Positions 11,957-21,902 of a DNA stretch of 64,000 nt are shown piece after piece. The number at the start of each line of letters is the position of its first letter. Position 1 is the stretch's first letter. Below the pieces are notes generated by a model. That model was given only the letters and a program-made list of their open reading frames with translations, was not told the DNA's origin and ran no database searches. The translations under genes and the position numbers were made by a program. Origin of the DNA: Bryoerythrophyllum caledonicum (lineage: Eukaryota > Streptophyta > Bryopsida > Pottiales > Pottiaceae); assembly GCA_963971425.1 (NCBI GenBank), contig OZ020524.1:8993845-9057844 (forward strand), in the 5' to 3' direction.

Positions 11957-13333
11957 TCAAGCATCAAATCCAAGCCTATAATCTTTACCGTATTGCTCCT
12001 CAATCCATGCATCATCTCTTCTAGCTTCTCCTGAATGTGCTAAAATCACACTTAATATGTCTCCTATGCATGGTCTAGTTGCCGGATCCAATTGCCAACA
12101 CCTATCTAGCAACTCATGTATCCAATCTTCAACATGCTTAGGCACCAAAGGTCGCTCGCCTCTAAGTACATGATCGTAGTCATTTAAAGCACAATCTTCA
12201 AAGGGAAATTTCCCAGTCAATACCTCGTAACATATCATGCCATACCCATAAATGTCGGCTGCTTTTGAAAACACCTCCGGCCTCTCTCTCACCTTGCGCT
12301 CCTTGCATGCTTGCAATATCTCCGGTGCCCTAAAAAACCCGGTTCCTACAACTCCAACCGAGCATTCGTAGTCGGCTACAAAACAATACCACTTTGGCCA
12401 ACCACTTTCAAATTCCTTCACAAGCACATTTGATGCCTTCAAGTCCCTGTGAACAATATCTTGCCTATGTAACCATTCCACCCCCAATGCAACTCGAAAC
12501 ATGATGAATTCAACATCCTCCTTTGAAAATGGCCCACAATCTATGCCACTTCTCACCTTCATTTTCTCATCAATCAAACGATGGAGATCAAAATGCTCCT
12601 TCTCCATCAAAAAAGCATATCTCCCATCCTTCAATAAAATACCACGATGTACTTTACAAAAAAACCTTGAAATCCTCATGGGTGTAGAAGAGTCTGCATT
12701 TTTCATGTCTTCCACATGGAATTGTAGCAATCCTTGGGGCAATAGGGTCTTCAAATGCTTCAAGAAGGTCCCCTTCTTAAAAACCTTTAGCACAAACTCT
12801 ATTCCATCCTTCACATCCTCATCATTCGCTCTAGAATACCACCACTTGACCTTGCAATCATAGAGCTCTGCTTGCCCACCCTCTGCAAACTTCTTCCCCA
12901 TCACCAACTCACCAATACGAGAATATCGTTGTCCCAAGTCATAACCAAATGTTTGAAAGAAGCCACCCCAAGTAGGTTCACTTTGCAAAGTCAAGAACTC
13001 TTCCACATTGCTCACTTCAGCCACTTCTTCATCATCAACATTCGAACAACACAACATGAATTTCTTCCACTTCCCCCAAGGTCGCAATGGTTCCACTTTC
13101 TCACCACCAAACCCTGCCAACATACTCCAATGCGTTTTTGAGCGCTCAATCTCCTCCTCAATGCTAACATACTTCCTCCTCTCCAACTCCACTATATTCT
13201 CAAGCTCCGCACATGAACCCATTGAGGACATGTTGTCATGCTCAACCTCACTTGCAGCTCCACCCACCTCAGCCATAGTATCCAATACTCCCACCTCTTT
13301 TGTCGGGGGTGAACATCCACTTGTGCTTGCCAT
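11957..13333 (-). CDS. Atypical plant protein kinase (TKL/RLCK-like), intronless
   Basis: A 458-codon uninterrupted ORF that probably encodes a soluble cytoplasmic Ser/Thr (TKL-like) kinase; I see no signal peptide or membrane segment. Residues 1-140 are an acidic, variable leader. The kinase domain runs from about 145 to 432: glycine-rich loop variant EGGQAE near 151-156, VLKVF with the ATP-binding Lys183, catalytic loop VHRDLKASN (Asp297), APE at 336-338 and an invariant-type Arg near 420. The metal-binding DFG is replaced by DYE at 321-323; the Asp is kept, so activity is plausible. The start at 13,333 is the first ATG and gives the full leader. No introns are needed. The block upstream (13,648 onward) is duplicated at the window start. 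The copia insertion is 1.1 kb upstream and a TTAA element lies 480 bp downstream. Family membership beyond 'kinase' is uncertain. Confidence 0.88.
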   Translation of the reverse strand: MASTSGCSPPTKEVGVLDTMAEVGGAASEVEHDNMSSMGSCAELENIVELERRKYVSIEEEIERSKTHWSMLAGFGGEKVEPLRPWGKWKKFMLCCSNVDDEEVAEVSNVEEFLTLQSEPTWGGFFQTFGYDLGQRYSRIGELVMGKKFAEGGQAELYDCKVKWWYSRANDEDVKDGIEFVLKVFKKGTFLKHLKTLLPQGLLQFHVEDMKNADSSTPMRISRFFCKVHRGILLKDGRYAFLMEKEHFDLHRLIDEKMKVRSGIDCGPFSKEDVEFIMFRVALGVEWLHRQDIVHRDLKASNVLVKEFESGWPKWYCFVADYECSVGVVGTGFFRAPEILQACKERKVRERPEVFSKAADIYGYGMICYEVLTGKFPFEDCALNDYDHVLRGERPLVPKHVEDWIHELLDRCWQLDPATRPCIGDILSVILAHSGEARRDDAWIEEQYGKDYRLGFDA

Positions 13334-13647
13334 CGCTCAAAATGAACTCAACCAATTTGCCAATCACTCTGCCAAGCAAAGAGAGTCACTATAGTAAGCC
13401 AATGGACACATTTCTCCAAAAACTCATTCCCAGCAAAGCCCCACAACTCCGTATCTAAGAATGCAAAACCAATTACACCCACAAATCCATTACTGAACCT
13501 ACAAAAGCACCTAACTCCACAAATCGAGAACTGAATATACAAAATCAGAGACACTCTCAAACCTAAAGCTAAGCACACCAAAGCAAAGACAACCACAAAG
13601 TAGCCAACGAAACATCTACAAAACGCGCCATATTCAAGAAAAGAAAA

Positions 13648-14451
13648 CACAACCCGAACACCTCGACCACCACACCAAAAATCAGCAAAAACAAAAATGA
13701 ACAAGAAAGAACAAGCGTCGCAGCTTACTAGTGAAGTGGCGGAAGGTGATGCTGTGGGCTTGGGTCCTGGGAGCAGCGACGCAACAGCAAGATGGGAAGT
13801 GGGATGCAAATCCTCCTCCGCTGGGGTTTGGTCCAGGCTCCGTCGTAAACCGGCGGAAGGTGATGCTATGGCAGAGAGAGCAGCGCTGCAATCGCAAGAT
13901 GGGGAGTGAGTTGCAAACCCTCGTCCGGTGGGGTTTGTCTCGACCTCAGTCGAAGAGATGATGAGCAGTAACGGCATATCCTCGGCATATTCTCTGATGC
14001 CCTCCCTGATATCATGGAGTGACCGGGTTTTGACTGCATGAAGGTGATGGAAACGTCCAGGAATGAGATGCTCCTGTGCTCATTCCCTTGAATCTGTCAA
14101 TGGTATGGCCGAGTAGCCAGACCTTGAAACTGTTCATGGTAGTGCCAGAACGCAGTCACCATCGTCCAGTGCACCGATGAAATGGAGTAAGAGCTGGCTT
14201 CTTTCATACGAGGTTGGGTACATTCTATCCCAGCATCATCGGTACGAAACGATTGGCACGCTAGTCGATGGGGTCATCGCAGGTGTCCAAGTGATGCGAA
14301 TTGAGACATAGGAATACGGGAGATTCACATGTGGAAGATGAGGACGAAGAAAGTGCAGATCATGGAGTTGTTGACGCCGTTGGGGGGCATCCGTCCTACT
14401 ATTTTACTGCGGCCCTGAACCCGCTGCTTTCTGTTCGATTCATGTCTTATG
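13648..14451. repeat. Duplicated block, copy B, left part
   Basis: Matches 1-757. It lies directly upstream of the kinase on the opposite strand and probably holds its promoter or 5' leader (inference). Two related units of about 110 bp lie at about 13,790-13,950. A 209-codon minus ORF crosses it (13,348-13,977), but its Cys/Phe-rich composition and lack of conservation with copy A argue against coding. It ends in the copia target site TTATG (14,447-14,451). Confidence 0.8.
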
Positions 14452-14672
14452 TGTTGCGACCTGACGCCCTCGTCCACCTTTCTGTAGCCCAGAATCTACA
14501 CGTCATCTAGTGGCTTTTCATTCGTCATTCATTCATCCATCACTAAAGTGTATATATGTCACTCTCTCTCAGTAAAGGTTACGTCTTCACTGGTAGTGCT
14601 TTGTGAGTTCCTGCAGTCACAGTTTATGAACAGTAGTGCTTCATGAGTTCCTGCAGTCACAATTTATCAACA
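14452..14672 (+). repeat. Copia 5' LTR
   Basis: 221 bp, TGTTGCGACC to TTTATCAACA. It contains a 39-bp internal tandem duplication ('gtgagttcctgcagtcaca' seen twice) near its 3' end. TATATATGTC near 14,552 could be the TATA region. Bases 14,581-14,596 are inverted relative to the 3' LTR. Confidence 0.95.
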
Positions 14673-14684
14673 TGGTATCAAAGC
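14673..14684 (+). promoter_or_regulatory. Primer binding site (initiator Met tRNA type)
   Basis: TGGTATCAAAGC directly follows the 5' LTR. It differs by one base from TGGTATCAGAGC, the usual plant copia site complementary to the initiator tRNA-Met 3' end. Confidence 0.85.
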
Positions 14685-14942
14685 GACACTTAGAATAGAG
14701 TAGTGCTATGTTTACAATGAGAGATAGGTGAGAAGTTCTTCTTTGTGACGTAGAGAGAGAGCTCAGTGGAAGCGTTGCTCCTGAAGGCTCTGATGAAAGA
14801 TCAGTGCAACTCCTAGTTGAGAAGTAGACGAAGAGAGCTCAGTAGAAGTGTTGCTCCTGAAAGGCTCAAAAGAAAGAGTAGAAAGATCAAGAGAGAGATT
14901 AGTGAAAGTTGATAGAGAAACTCATTCAGAAAGTGAGAAACC

Positions 14943-16088
14943 ATGACAGAGACAGGCATTGTAAGAGAGAACGATAAGCTCAAAGGTATGGAGAACTTCT
15001 ATGTATGGAGTCTCAAGATGCGCGCCATCCTTCGCGCAGAAGGTCATTGGGGAGTTACAGAAACTGAACAGACGCCAACAGTTTTTCCAGCAACTGTTGA
15101 CAGTGAAGTTTTTTCTGAAGCTCAATTGAAGAAAAAGAAGGCTCTTGCATGTAGACTGATTTTATTGTCACTTGCAGATGATTTTGTTGACACTGTAGCA
15201 AATTTTACAGATCCTGCCAAGGCTTGGAAAGCTTTAAAGGACCAGTTCTCTTCTGGAGATCAATCGCAACTACTTACTTTAATGGGACAGTTACAGACCA
15301 TTAAGATGAGCGAAGGAGGATCTGTTGAAGGATACATCAAGAACGCACGAGAACTACGTAACAGACTCAGCAGTATGGGAGAGCGGGTATCTAATCAAAA
15401 TCTGAACCAGATTGTACTCAATGGTTTGCCTCGCTCCTATAAAGGTACGATTTAGACTCTCACTCATCTGGATCCAAACATGACTTTTGAAAAACTTTGC
15501 TCAATGTTGTTATTGGAGCATCATCGTCGACAACACCGCACACAATTACTTGGAGACGAAGAAGCTTTAGCTACAAGCTTTAGACACTATCAGCCATTTG
15601 GAGGGTACAACCGTGGCCGAGGCGGAAGATGGAGCCCACGCGGTTTTGGACGAGGTGGACGCTTCTCCAATGGTAGGTGGGTCTACAATCGCCCACCGAA
15701 CCCTGCTACCGTTGCGCCGAACTCCATGAGTGTAGCAGCTCATTACCAACGTTCAGGACCGATGCCGCAGCGACCTGGACAACATCGACCACCGAGAACG
15801 CACATCGTCTGCTACGCGTGTCGAAAACCCGGGCATATAGCACGCGAATGCAACGTCGCACCACCACCAAATGAAGGGACAACATATGCTTATTCAGCAG
15901 AGATGTTTGAGAATTATCATGATCATAGTTACAATCAGTATTATGAACCGCAGTATTATGAACCGCAATATTATGAACCGCAATATTACGAGGGATATAA
16001 TCCATGGTATGAATACAGTGGCGCCACAGCACATATAGGGTTAGACATGAGCAAACTAGACGAACAGCCAAGTACTTCTGGCCTGTAG
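14943..16088 (+). pseudogene. Copia gag and start of protease, broken by an internal TAG
   Basis: Nucleocapsid polyprotein. Residues from 14,943 to 15,452 are a UBN2/retrotran_gag-type domain (WSLKMRAILRAEG near the start, then ALKDQFSS and GYIKNARELRNRL). TAG at 15,453-15,455 interrupts it; the same frame reopens and continues to 16,088. A CCHC zinc knuckle CYACRKPGHIARECN lies near 15,810-15,853, after an Arg/Gly-rich stretch. Then come three 15-bp repeats coding YYEPQ (15,939-15,983). The protease active-site motif, usually DSGATxH, reads YSGATAH near 16,018-16,038, so the catalytic Asp is lost. The start ATG is the first after the leader. Confidence 0.88.
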
Positions 16089-16122
16089 CACTGTCAAAAC
16101 AGGCGGTGGCGAATCACACACT

Positions 16123-17353
16123 GTGAAAGGATCTGGAACTTCCACAATTCGCACGATCAATGGTGAAATAAAGCTTGAGAATGTTCGCTACGTATCGTCT
16201 ATGAAGAAGAATCTTGTCTCAGTAGGCTCCATTACCGATACAGGCTATACAATATTGTTTTCAGCTACAAACTGTTGGATACTTGATGGTGTAAATATCA
16301 TGGCGACCGGGTTTAGAGACAAGACCAATGGTTTATATTCATTTCAAGAACTTGGTTTAAACTCATTTCATGCACTGTCATCAGAAACCAAAGATGATAC
16401 GGATATTTGGCATCGCCGGTTAGGTCACCTCAGTTACTCAAGTTTGAGTCATTTATCAAAATCAAATCATGTTACAGGACTTCCCAACATCAATGTCAAG
16501 CAACATATATGCCAATGTTGTCTGGAAGGAAGACAACACCGTGAACGATTTCCACGTCATTCTGAGACAAGAGCTACACAACCAGGTGAATTTATTCACA
16601 CCGACGTGATCGGCCCATTACAAAGACCATCTTTGGCTGGTTCAATATACATATTAGTATTTACAGATGACTTTTCACGCAAGAGTTGGGTTTATTTCAT
16701 GAAACACAAAAGTGAGACATTTGATAAATTTCGTATCTTCAGAGCGAAACTTGCATCAGAGACAGGCAACACTTTGAAAACATTGCGCTTGGATAGAGGA
16801 GGCGAATACTTGTCAGACGAATTCAATTATTACTACTCGAGGCTTGGCATTCATCGTGATCTCACGCAAGCAAAGACGCCGCAACAAAATGGTGTAGTAG
16901 AACGTCGGAAATTGGAATCGCACACTATCGGAACGCGCAAGAAGTATTGCATCTGACAGCAAACTCCCTTATTTTTTGTGGACTGAAGTAGTCAGCATGG
17001 CCAACTTTCTCATTAATCACAGTCCAACGCACGCAAATTCAGGAGTTCCTCCCCAAATTAAATACTCAGGTAATACGATTGACCTTGACAAATTAAAGAT
17101 CTTTGGATCCGCCACGCATGTTCATATCCCAGATAGTGACAGGAAGAAGCTGGACAACAAATCCAAGAGATGCATGTTTACAGGGTATGACGAATCCACC
17201 AAGGCTTATAGATTATATGATCCAAGCAGCCGGAAAATCATAATTAGCCGAGATGTGGTAATTAATGAGGCACAGGTAGGGTACGGTTTTTTGTTCTCGG
17301 GGCAACTTGACGAAGACCTGGCCACTTTACACATGCCAGCCGCCTCTGTCTAA
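16123..17353 (+). pseudogene. Copia integrase (gag_pre-integrase plus rve core), frameshifted
   Basis: Frame shifted relative to gag. Contains the HHCC zinc part (WHRRLGHLS, later CQCCLEGRQ) and an RNase H-fold core with the D,D-35-E residues at HTDVIGP, LRLDRGGEY and GVVERRK. The frame is lost near 16,950 and resumes at 16,976 in the frame used by the RT, ending with TAA at 17,351. The C-terminal part (IFGSATHVHIP, RCMFTGYD) is the usual copia integrase tail. The domain inserts element cDNA into host DNA; this copy is inactive. Confidence 0.88.
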
Positions 17354-17386
17354 ACAACACCTGAACCTAACGAATGCACGTCAACA

Positions 17387-19267
17387 GTGCCCCACTTTTC
17401 AGAACTAGATGAGCATCACAAGGCACTTCGTCAGCTTGACCACGACCAGTTTGTCAGCTCCCCGCAGACTGCCAGCTACACGAGGACTCCTAGCCCACTT
17501 ACCAACGCGCCACTCCCTGCCAACTCCTTGCAACTGCAGCCCCGTCACCTTGACATAACTCCTAGTGTTCCTCAAACCATCCAGCCTGCCGCTGACATCA
17601 ATCAACGCCTCTTACCGTTGACTACCGCTGTCGAGACCGACGTTGTCCCCGCTCGCCGAAACCCCTCTCGCCAACGCCAACCTTCAATACGACTTCGAGA
17701 TCATTGGACATTCATTGCAGATTATTCACCTGAACCATCCTCCTATCAAGATGCAATCCAGGAGCAGGGCTGGAGGCAAGTGATTCAAAAAGAAGTGGAT
17801 TCGATCATTTCAAATCAGACATGGGACGTCATTGACAGACCAACAGACCAAAATCCAATCACAGCCAAGTGGATTTTTAAAGTCAAGCAAAGTGGGGATA
17901 TACCACAATTGAAAGCACGAATTGTAGCCCGTGGTTTTCAGCAACAAGCCAGTGTAGATTACCAAGACATTTTTGCGCCTATAGTAAGATGGTCTACTAT
18001 TCGCATTGTCCTCGCCTTAGTAGCCAAGAATAATTGGCCGCTTCACCAGCTTGATGTTATCACCGCTTTTCTCAACGGAAAATTGAACAAGGCTATTGTA
18101 ATGGAAATCCGAGAAGCCTGGTTTCCCGGCGCAGGTGATCCCTCAAAAGTATGTAGAATCAAAAGAGCTCTCTATGGTTTAAAGCAGGCTCCCAACGCCT
18201 AGTATGAGATAATAGATTCTTGGCTTCTATCTGAAGGCTTAACTCGCAGCCAGCCCGACCCCAACATGTACTATGGCAAGAGAAATGGCAAACAAATTAT
18301 TGTACTGTTGTACATGGATGATCCTCTTATAACCGGCGACGACCACGAGCGCATCATTCAATTGAAAGCAGCTCTCAAACGTGAGTTTGCCATGACAGAT
18401 CTAAGGGAAGCAGGACTTTATTTGGGAGCAGAAATCACTAGGTACAAAAATGGAATATTGATCACTCAAACCAATTACATCAGAACACTGTTAGCCAAGT
18501 TTAATCTGCAAAATTGCAACCCATGCAGATTGCCAATGGACCCTAATATACTACTTCAACGTCATATGGGCACACCATTGACTGATCCTCAACCATACCG
18601 CTCATTAGTAGGAAGTCTCATATACCTTACCAACACTAGAGCTGATCTTTCCTATGCCGTTAGCTGCGTTGCCAAGTACATGGACTCACCTGAAGAAGTC
18701 CACTATCAAGCTGCAAAGAAAATACTTTGCTATCTAGCAGGTACCATGGATTACGGACTCTTTCTCTCTTCTGATAACTCCGATTTATTCTACACTTATG
18801 CAAATGTGGATTGGGGGAGGGATCTAGACACCCGTAGATCAACATCCGGTATCCTTCATAAACTTGGCAACTCTAGCATCTTCTGGACTAGCAAACTACA
18901 GCCTACCATTTCCTTATCTACAACAGAGGCTGAATATAGGATGTTAACAGATGCAGCTAAAGACATTCTATACTTTCGAAGACTTCTCCTTGAGCTCGGA
19001 CTTAGCATACAGGACGCAACTCCACTCATGTCAGACAACCAATCATGTATAAAACTTGTCCACAATCCTGTAATGCACTGCCGGACCAAACATATAGGAA
19101 TACAGGAACACTTCTTTAGAGAAACTCAACAAAATGGTGACATGCAGGTGCTCTATACTCCTACAGAAACTTAACTGGCAGATTTCCTAACCAAAGCCCT
19201 ACCCTTCATGAAATTCTCAACTGACCGCATCAATGCTGGAATTATTTCTGCTCAAACTCTAGCTTAG
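17387..19267 (+). pseudogene. Copia reverse transcriptase and RNase H, three stops
   Basis: In frame with the end of integrase. The RT begins near 17,790 (WRQVIQKEVDSI, TAKWIFKVK, ARIVARGFQQ) and carries the catalytic YMDD at 18,311-18,322. RNase H follows (RSTSGILHKLG, SLSTTEAEY, KHIGIQEHFF). TAG at 18,200 replaces the Trp codon usual after QAP(R)A, and TAA at 19,172 replaces the Gln usual in YTPTETQLADF. The reading would end at TAG 19,265-19,267. Simple base changes account for the stops, as expected after insertion. Confidence 0.9.
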
Positions 19268-19770
19268 CCTTCACCCACGCTGGAGTTTGCCAACCATCGA
19301 TCCACAGCCCTCTTCGTGTAGACTTTTGCTTGAAATCAGGGGTCTTAGGATTCAACTTCGTACTCCTATTATCCCACCATTCACCAGGGTTGTCAAAATA
19401 CTCCAACCACGCTCTCTCCTCACTGTCAACTGTGTTGTTTACGTATGAAACCCTAGAAGAGCTTGCTACCGACTCCTCCATCATCTCTTCATGAGGCCGT
19501 CGAATTGTTGTACTCACCCAAAAGAAACAGGTACTTAGGACTCCGTCGCAGATTCGCCGCAAGATGACCGCAATCAGCCATAGCACAATGAGCAGGATCT
19601 CCACCTGCATGCAACAACCGACACATCAGCAAACAAAAACAACCTGGAACACCTTCCAAACCACAAACACTCACCACTGACAACTTCTCAACGTGCTCCC
19701 TGAGTACCACCGCCGTCTCCTCCGACATTGTGCAAAATCTCAACATCCCCTCTCTCTTTCCTTCCAACGT
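19268..19770 (-). pseudogene. Captured OSB gene fragment, antisense inside the copia element
   Basis: On the strand opposite to the element, between pol and the polypurine tract. The minus frame near 19,450-19,270 reads a typical OSB PDF motif: WLEYFDNPGEWWDNR, then NPKTPDFKQK, LWIDG and PAWVKAKLE. OSB proteins are plant organellar single-stranded DNA-binding proteins acting in mitochondria or plastids; the PDF motif is their C-terminal DNA-binding unit. An upstream exon (19,767 downward, MEGKREG...) joins in frame if a 70-bp GT-AG intron at 19,674-19,605 is removed (exact frame agreement, 157-70=87). The N-terminal OB fold is not visible, so this is a fragment. Host origin and capture are inference, but the motif match is strong. 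Confidence 0.78.
19605..19674 (-). other. Predicted 70-bp intron in the captured OSB fragment
   Basis: Starts GTGAGTG and ends TTGCATGCAG on the minus strand. Removing it joins the two open minus frames exactly. Because it is antisense to the element's RNA, it would not be spliced during retrotransposition. Confidence 0.65.
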
Positions 19771-19816
19771 TGATATTCAAGTGACTGCTCTCGTCACAGC
19801 AACTCAAGATGTGGCC

Positions 19817-19831
19817 GAGAGCGAGGGAGGG
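19817..19831 (+). promoter_or_regulatory. Polypurine tract of the copia element
   Basis: GAGAGCGAGGGAGGG lies directly upstream of the 3' LTR, the usual plus-strand primer position. It is not a perfect purine run (one C). Confidence 0.75.
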
Positions 19832-20050
19832 TGTTGCGACCTGACGCCCTCGTCCACCTTTCTGTAGCCTAGAATCTACACGTCATCTAGTGGCTTTTCA
19901 TTCATCATTCATTCATCCATCACTCAAGTGTATATATGTCACTCTCTCTCAGTAAACTACCAGTGAAGACATAGTGCTTCGTGAGTTCCTGCAGTCACAG
20001 TTTATGAACAGTAGTGCTTCATGAGTTCCTGCAGTCACAATTTATCAACA
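19832..20050 (+). repeat. Copia 3' LTR
   Basis: 219 bp, same ends and internal duplication as the 5' LTR. Bases 19,957-19,972 are the reverse complement of the corresponding 5' LTR bases apart from one change. Confidence 0.95.
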
Positions 20051-20325
20051 TTATGAACAACTCAAAATCGCTGAGAGAGAAGCGCAAGTCCAACACACCA
20101 GCGTGCAGGCACTGAACTGAAGGTGACCAGAACAGTGTATGGGACTCTTCTGTTGGCTTTAGTCCACTGGATCCATGGGGCTTTCTTTCTGACACCCCAT
20201 TCAACACCTTTTGGTGAAAGTGGCAAAGCAAAATATGTTGAGAGACGTAGCAATGGAATGTAGAATTTGAGTGTCTATTGCAGATCCATTTGAACTTGGG
20301 ATTAGTGCTTAGTTTACAAGCATGA
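20051..20325. repeat. Duplicated block, copy B, right part
   Basis: Resumes the match to copy A (about 752-1,030) right after the copia TSD. Similarity fades near 20,325. No gene. Confidence 0.8.
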
Positions 20326-20348
20326 TCATCACAAGGGTCTCGGGAGGT

Positions 20349-20500
20349 GTTACCACTTGAAGGACATGATAAAAGCTGCACTTTTAACAGGTCTACTCAC
20401 TGCCAATGTGTAATTTTCATTCCTTGAGTCAAAAACACTATTTTTACTACTTCTAGAAGGTTTTACCATTTGAAGCATATGGTAAAAGCTGCACTTTTAA
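20349..20500. repeat. Pair of 43-bp direct repeats
   Basis: Two similar units ('taccacttgaag...taaaagctgcacttttaac' type) at about 20,349-20,391 and 20,459-20,501. The second ends at the TTAA used by the adjacent TTAA element. Confidence 0.6.
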
Positions 20501-21422
20501 CCCCTAAAGGACCACGACCTAATTCGCTCTAAAACCAGTCCAAAACTGCCACTGTCAAAAAGAGACATGAAAATCACATTTTAAAGTGAATTTTGGATTT
20601 TCAACCGTAAGATCTTAAAATAGACTTCCATATAAACATGCCATCAAATTTTGGTTGCAATCCACCGCATGGATTGATAGATTTTAGTGTTTAAAGTCAA
20701 ACAATGGTTCATTTTCATCCCTGCGTTGAGTAGATCAGCTGACTTTGACTTCATTTTGTATCAAATTTTTGCATTGTACAGGGTCTAAATCTTTTACCAT
20801 TGTCTTCAACATGATGCTATACCCTACACACCAATTTTTAGAGGTTAAAAAGGGGTGTAGCATATTCAAATCAAGTGTGCAAGGAGTGGAGGTTCAAAAA
20901 TTGCCATTTCACGTTTTATTTTTTTGTGAACTACGTATGTATTCAAATGATAATCCAAACGGTCAATGAGAAGGTTTTCACCATATATTGTTGTTGAAAA
21001 AAAAAAAAGTGAAAAATATGAAGATCTCTAGGTTTTATGTAGAAAAGATGAAGTTTTTTTCCCCGTTGCCCAACAATGTGTGAAAATGTTTGACTTGGAA
21101 TAAAATGCCTTTTTACACTAAAGACAAGAATTTTTTTTGAAATTTTCTAAATAAGGAAATATTCTTTATATGTGTGAAAAATCTCAATGTCAATAGAAAC
21201 TTTTGTCAAAATTTTTGGAGGTGCCCGAAGTCCCACTTTTGGCTTTAAGTGGTACTAACTTTCAAACCACAAATCCAAAAAAAGATTAAAAAAAATCTCC
21301 ACGAAGCTCTTATCAGATCCTATCTTGAAAAAAAAAATCAATTAAAAAGGATTTTTTTTCAAATTGTAGGTACATGCCCAAAATCCAAAATGACCCCGGG
21401 GGGACGTTTGGTCCTTTAGGGG
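20501..21422 (+). mobile_element. TTAA-flanked piggyBac-like element, copy 3 (best preserved)
   Basis: 922 bp with perfect ends: TTAA (20,497-20,500), CCCCTAAAGGACCA ... TGGTCCTTTAGGGG, TTAA (21,423-21,426). This is the clearest member of the family. Its internal core is AACCGTAAGATCTTA followed by TAGACTTCC. The interior is AT-rich and non-coding; the 74-codon ORF at 20,745-20,969 has no motif. It depends on a transposase encoded elsewhere, if one still exists. Confidence 0.82.
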
Positions 21423-21902
21423 TTAATACTTTGATTGTAAACCATGGTTTCTTGTATATCCCATAAGGTTTGTCCTGGGCAAGTGAATGGACAAGTATAT
21501 TAAGGTGCAAAGATATCTTCCAATTACTTTCGACTTTCCAATTACTCTTGACATGCTATTTTAGAGTTGGAGTTGGATACTCTACCTTGTAGGCTTGTAG
21601 GTCATCCGTGTTCAAATATAAAATGCATGTTAATATTATTTTGGTCTAATTATGTATTTGAAGACCTGGTTAATGACAAATAATATTCAAAAGAAAAAAT
21701 TATCATGTGAGAAAACCCTGCAATTTACCATGTGAGAAAACCCCGCAATTTACCATGTCAAATTACCATATGGTAATTTTCCATGTGGTTATGTCGCATT
21801 TTTACCACATCAAGTGAGATTATCCGTTTAGTGTAATATATATGAAATCAACATGGTAAAATCAACCATTTTACCATGTAGTAATGGCTCCTGGAACCCC
21901 TT
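21423..21902. other. No gene; short tandem repeat
   Basis: Contains about two copies of a 25-bp unit (ACCATGTGAGAAAACCCC core) at about 21,700-21,755, followed by short palindromic ACCATATGGT-type words. No coding signal. Confidence 0.5.

Larger units (their letters stand above)
14452..20050 (+). mobile_element. Ty1/copia LTR retrotransposon, complete but decayed
   Basis: A 5.6-kb element with two LTRs of about 220 bp starting TGTTG and ending CAACA, flanked by the 5-bp duplication TTATG (14,447-14,451 and 20,051-20,055). Internal order is copia-type: primer site, gag with zinc knuckle, protease, integrase, RT, RNase H, antisense captured gene fragment, polypurine tract. The frame is broken by TAG at 15,453, a frame change near 16,090, a stop and frame change near 16,956, TAA at 17,351, TAG at 18,200 and TAA at 19,172. 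It cannot make a polyprotein now. LTRs are very similar apart from a small inversion, so insertion was probably fairly recent. Confidence 0.95.

Noticed and set aside
13348-13977. 209-codon minus ORF upstream of the kinase
   Set aside because: Cys/Phe/Val-rich and overlapping other long frames on both strands; the duplicated copy at 1-760 does not keep the frame. More likely leader or promoter DNA with a chance ORF.
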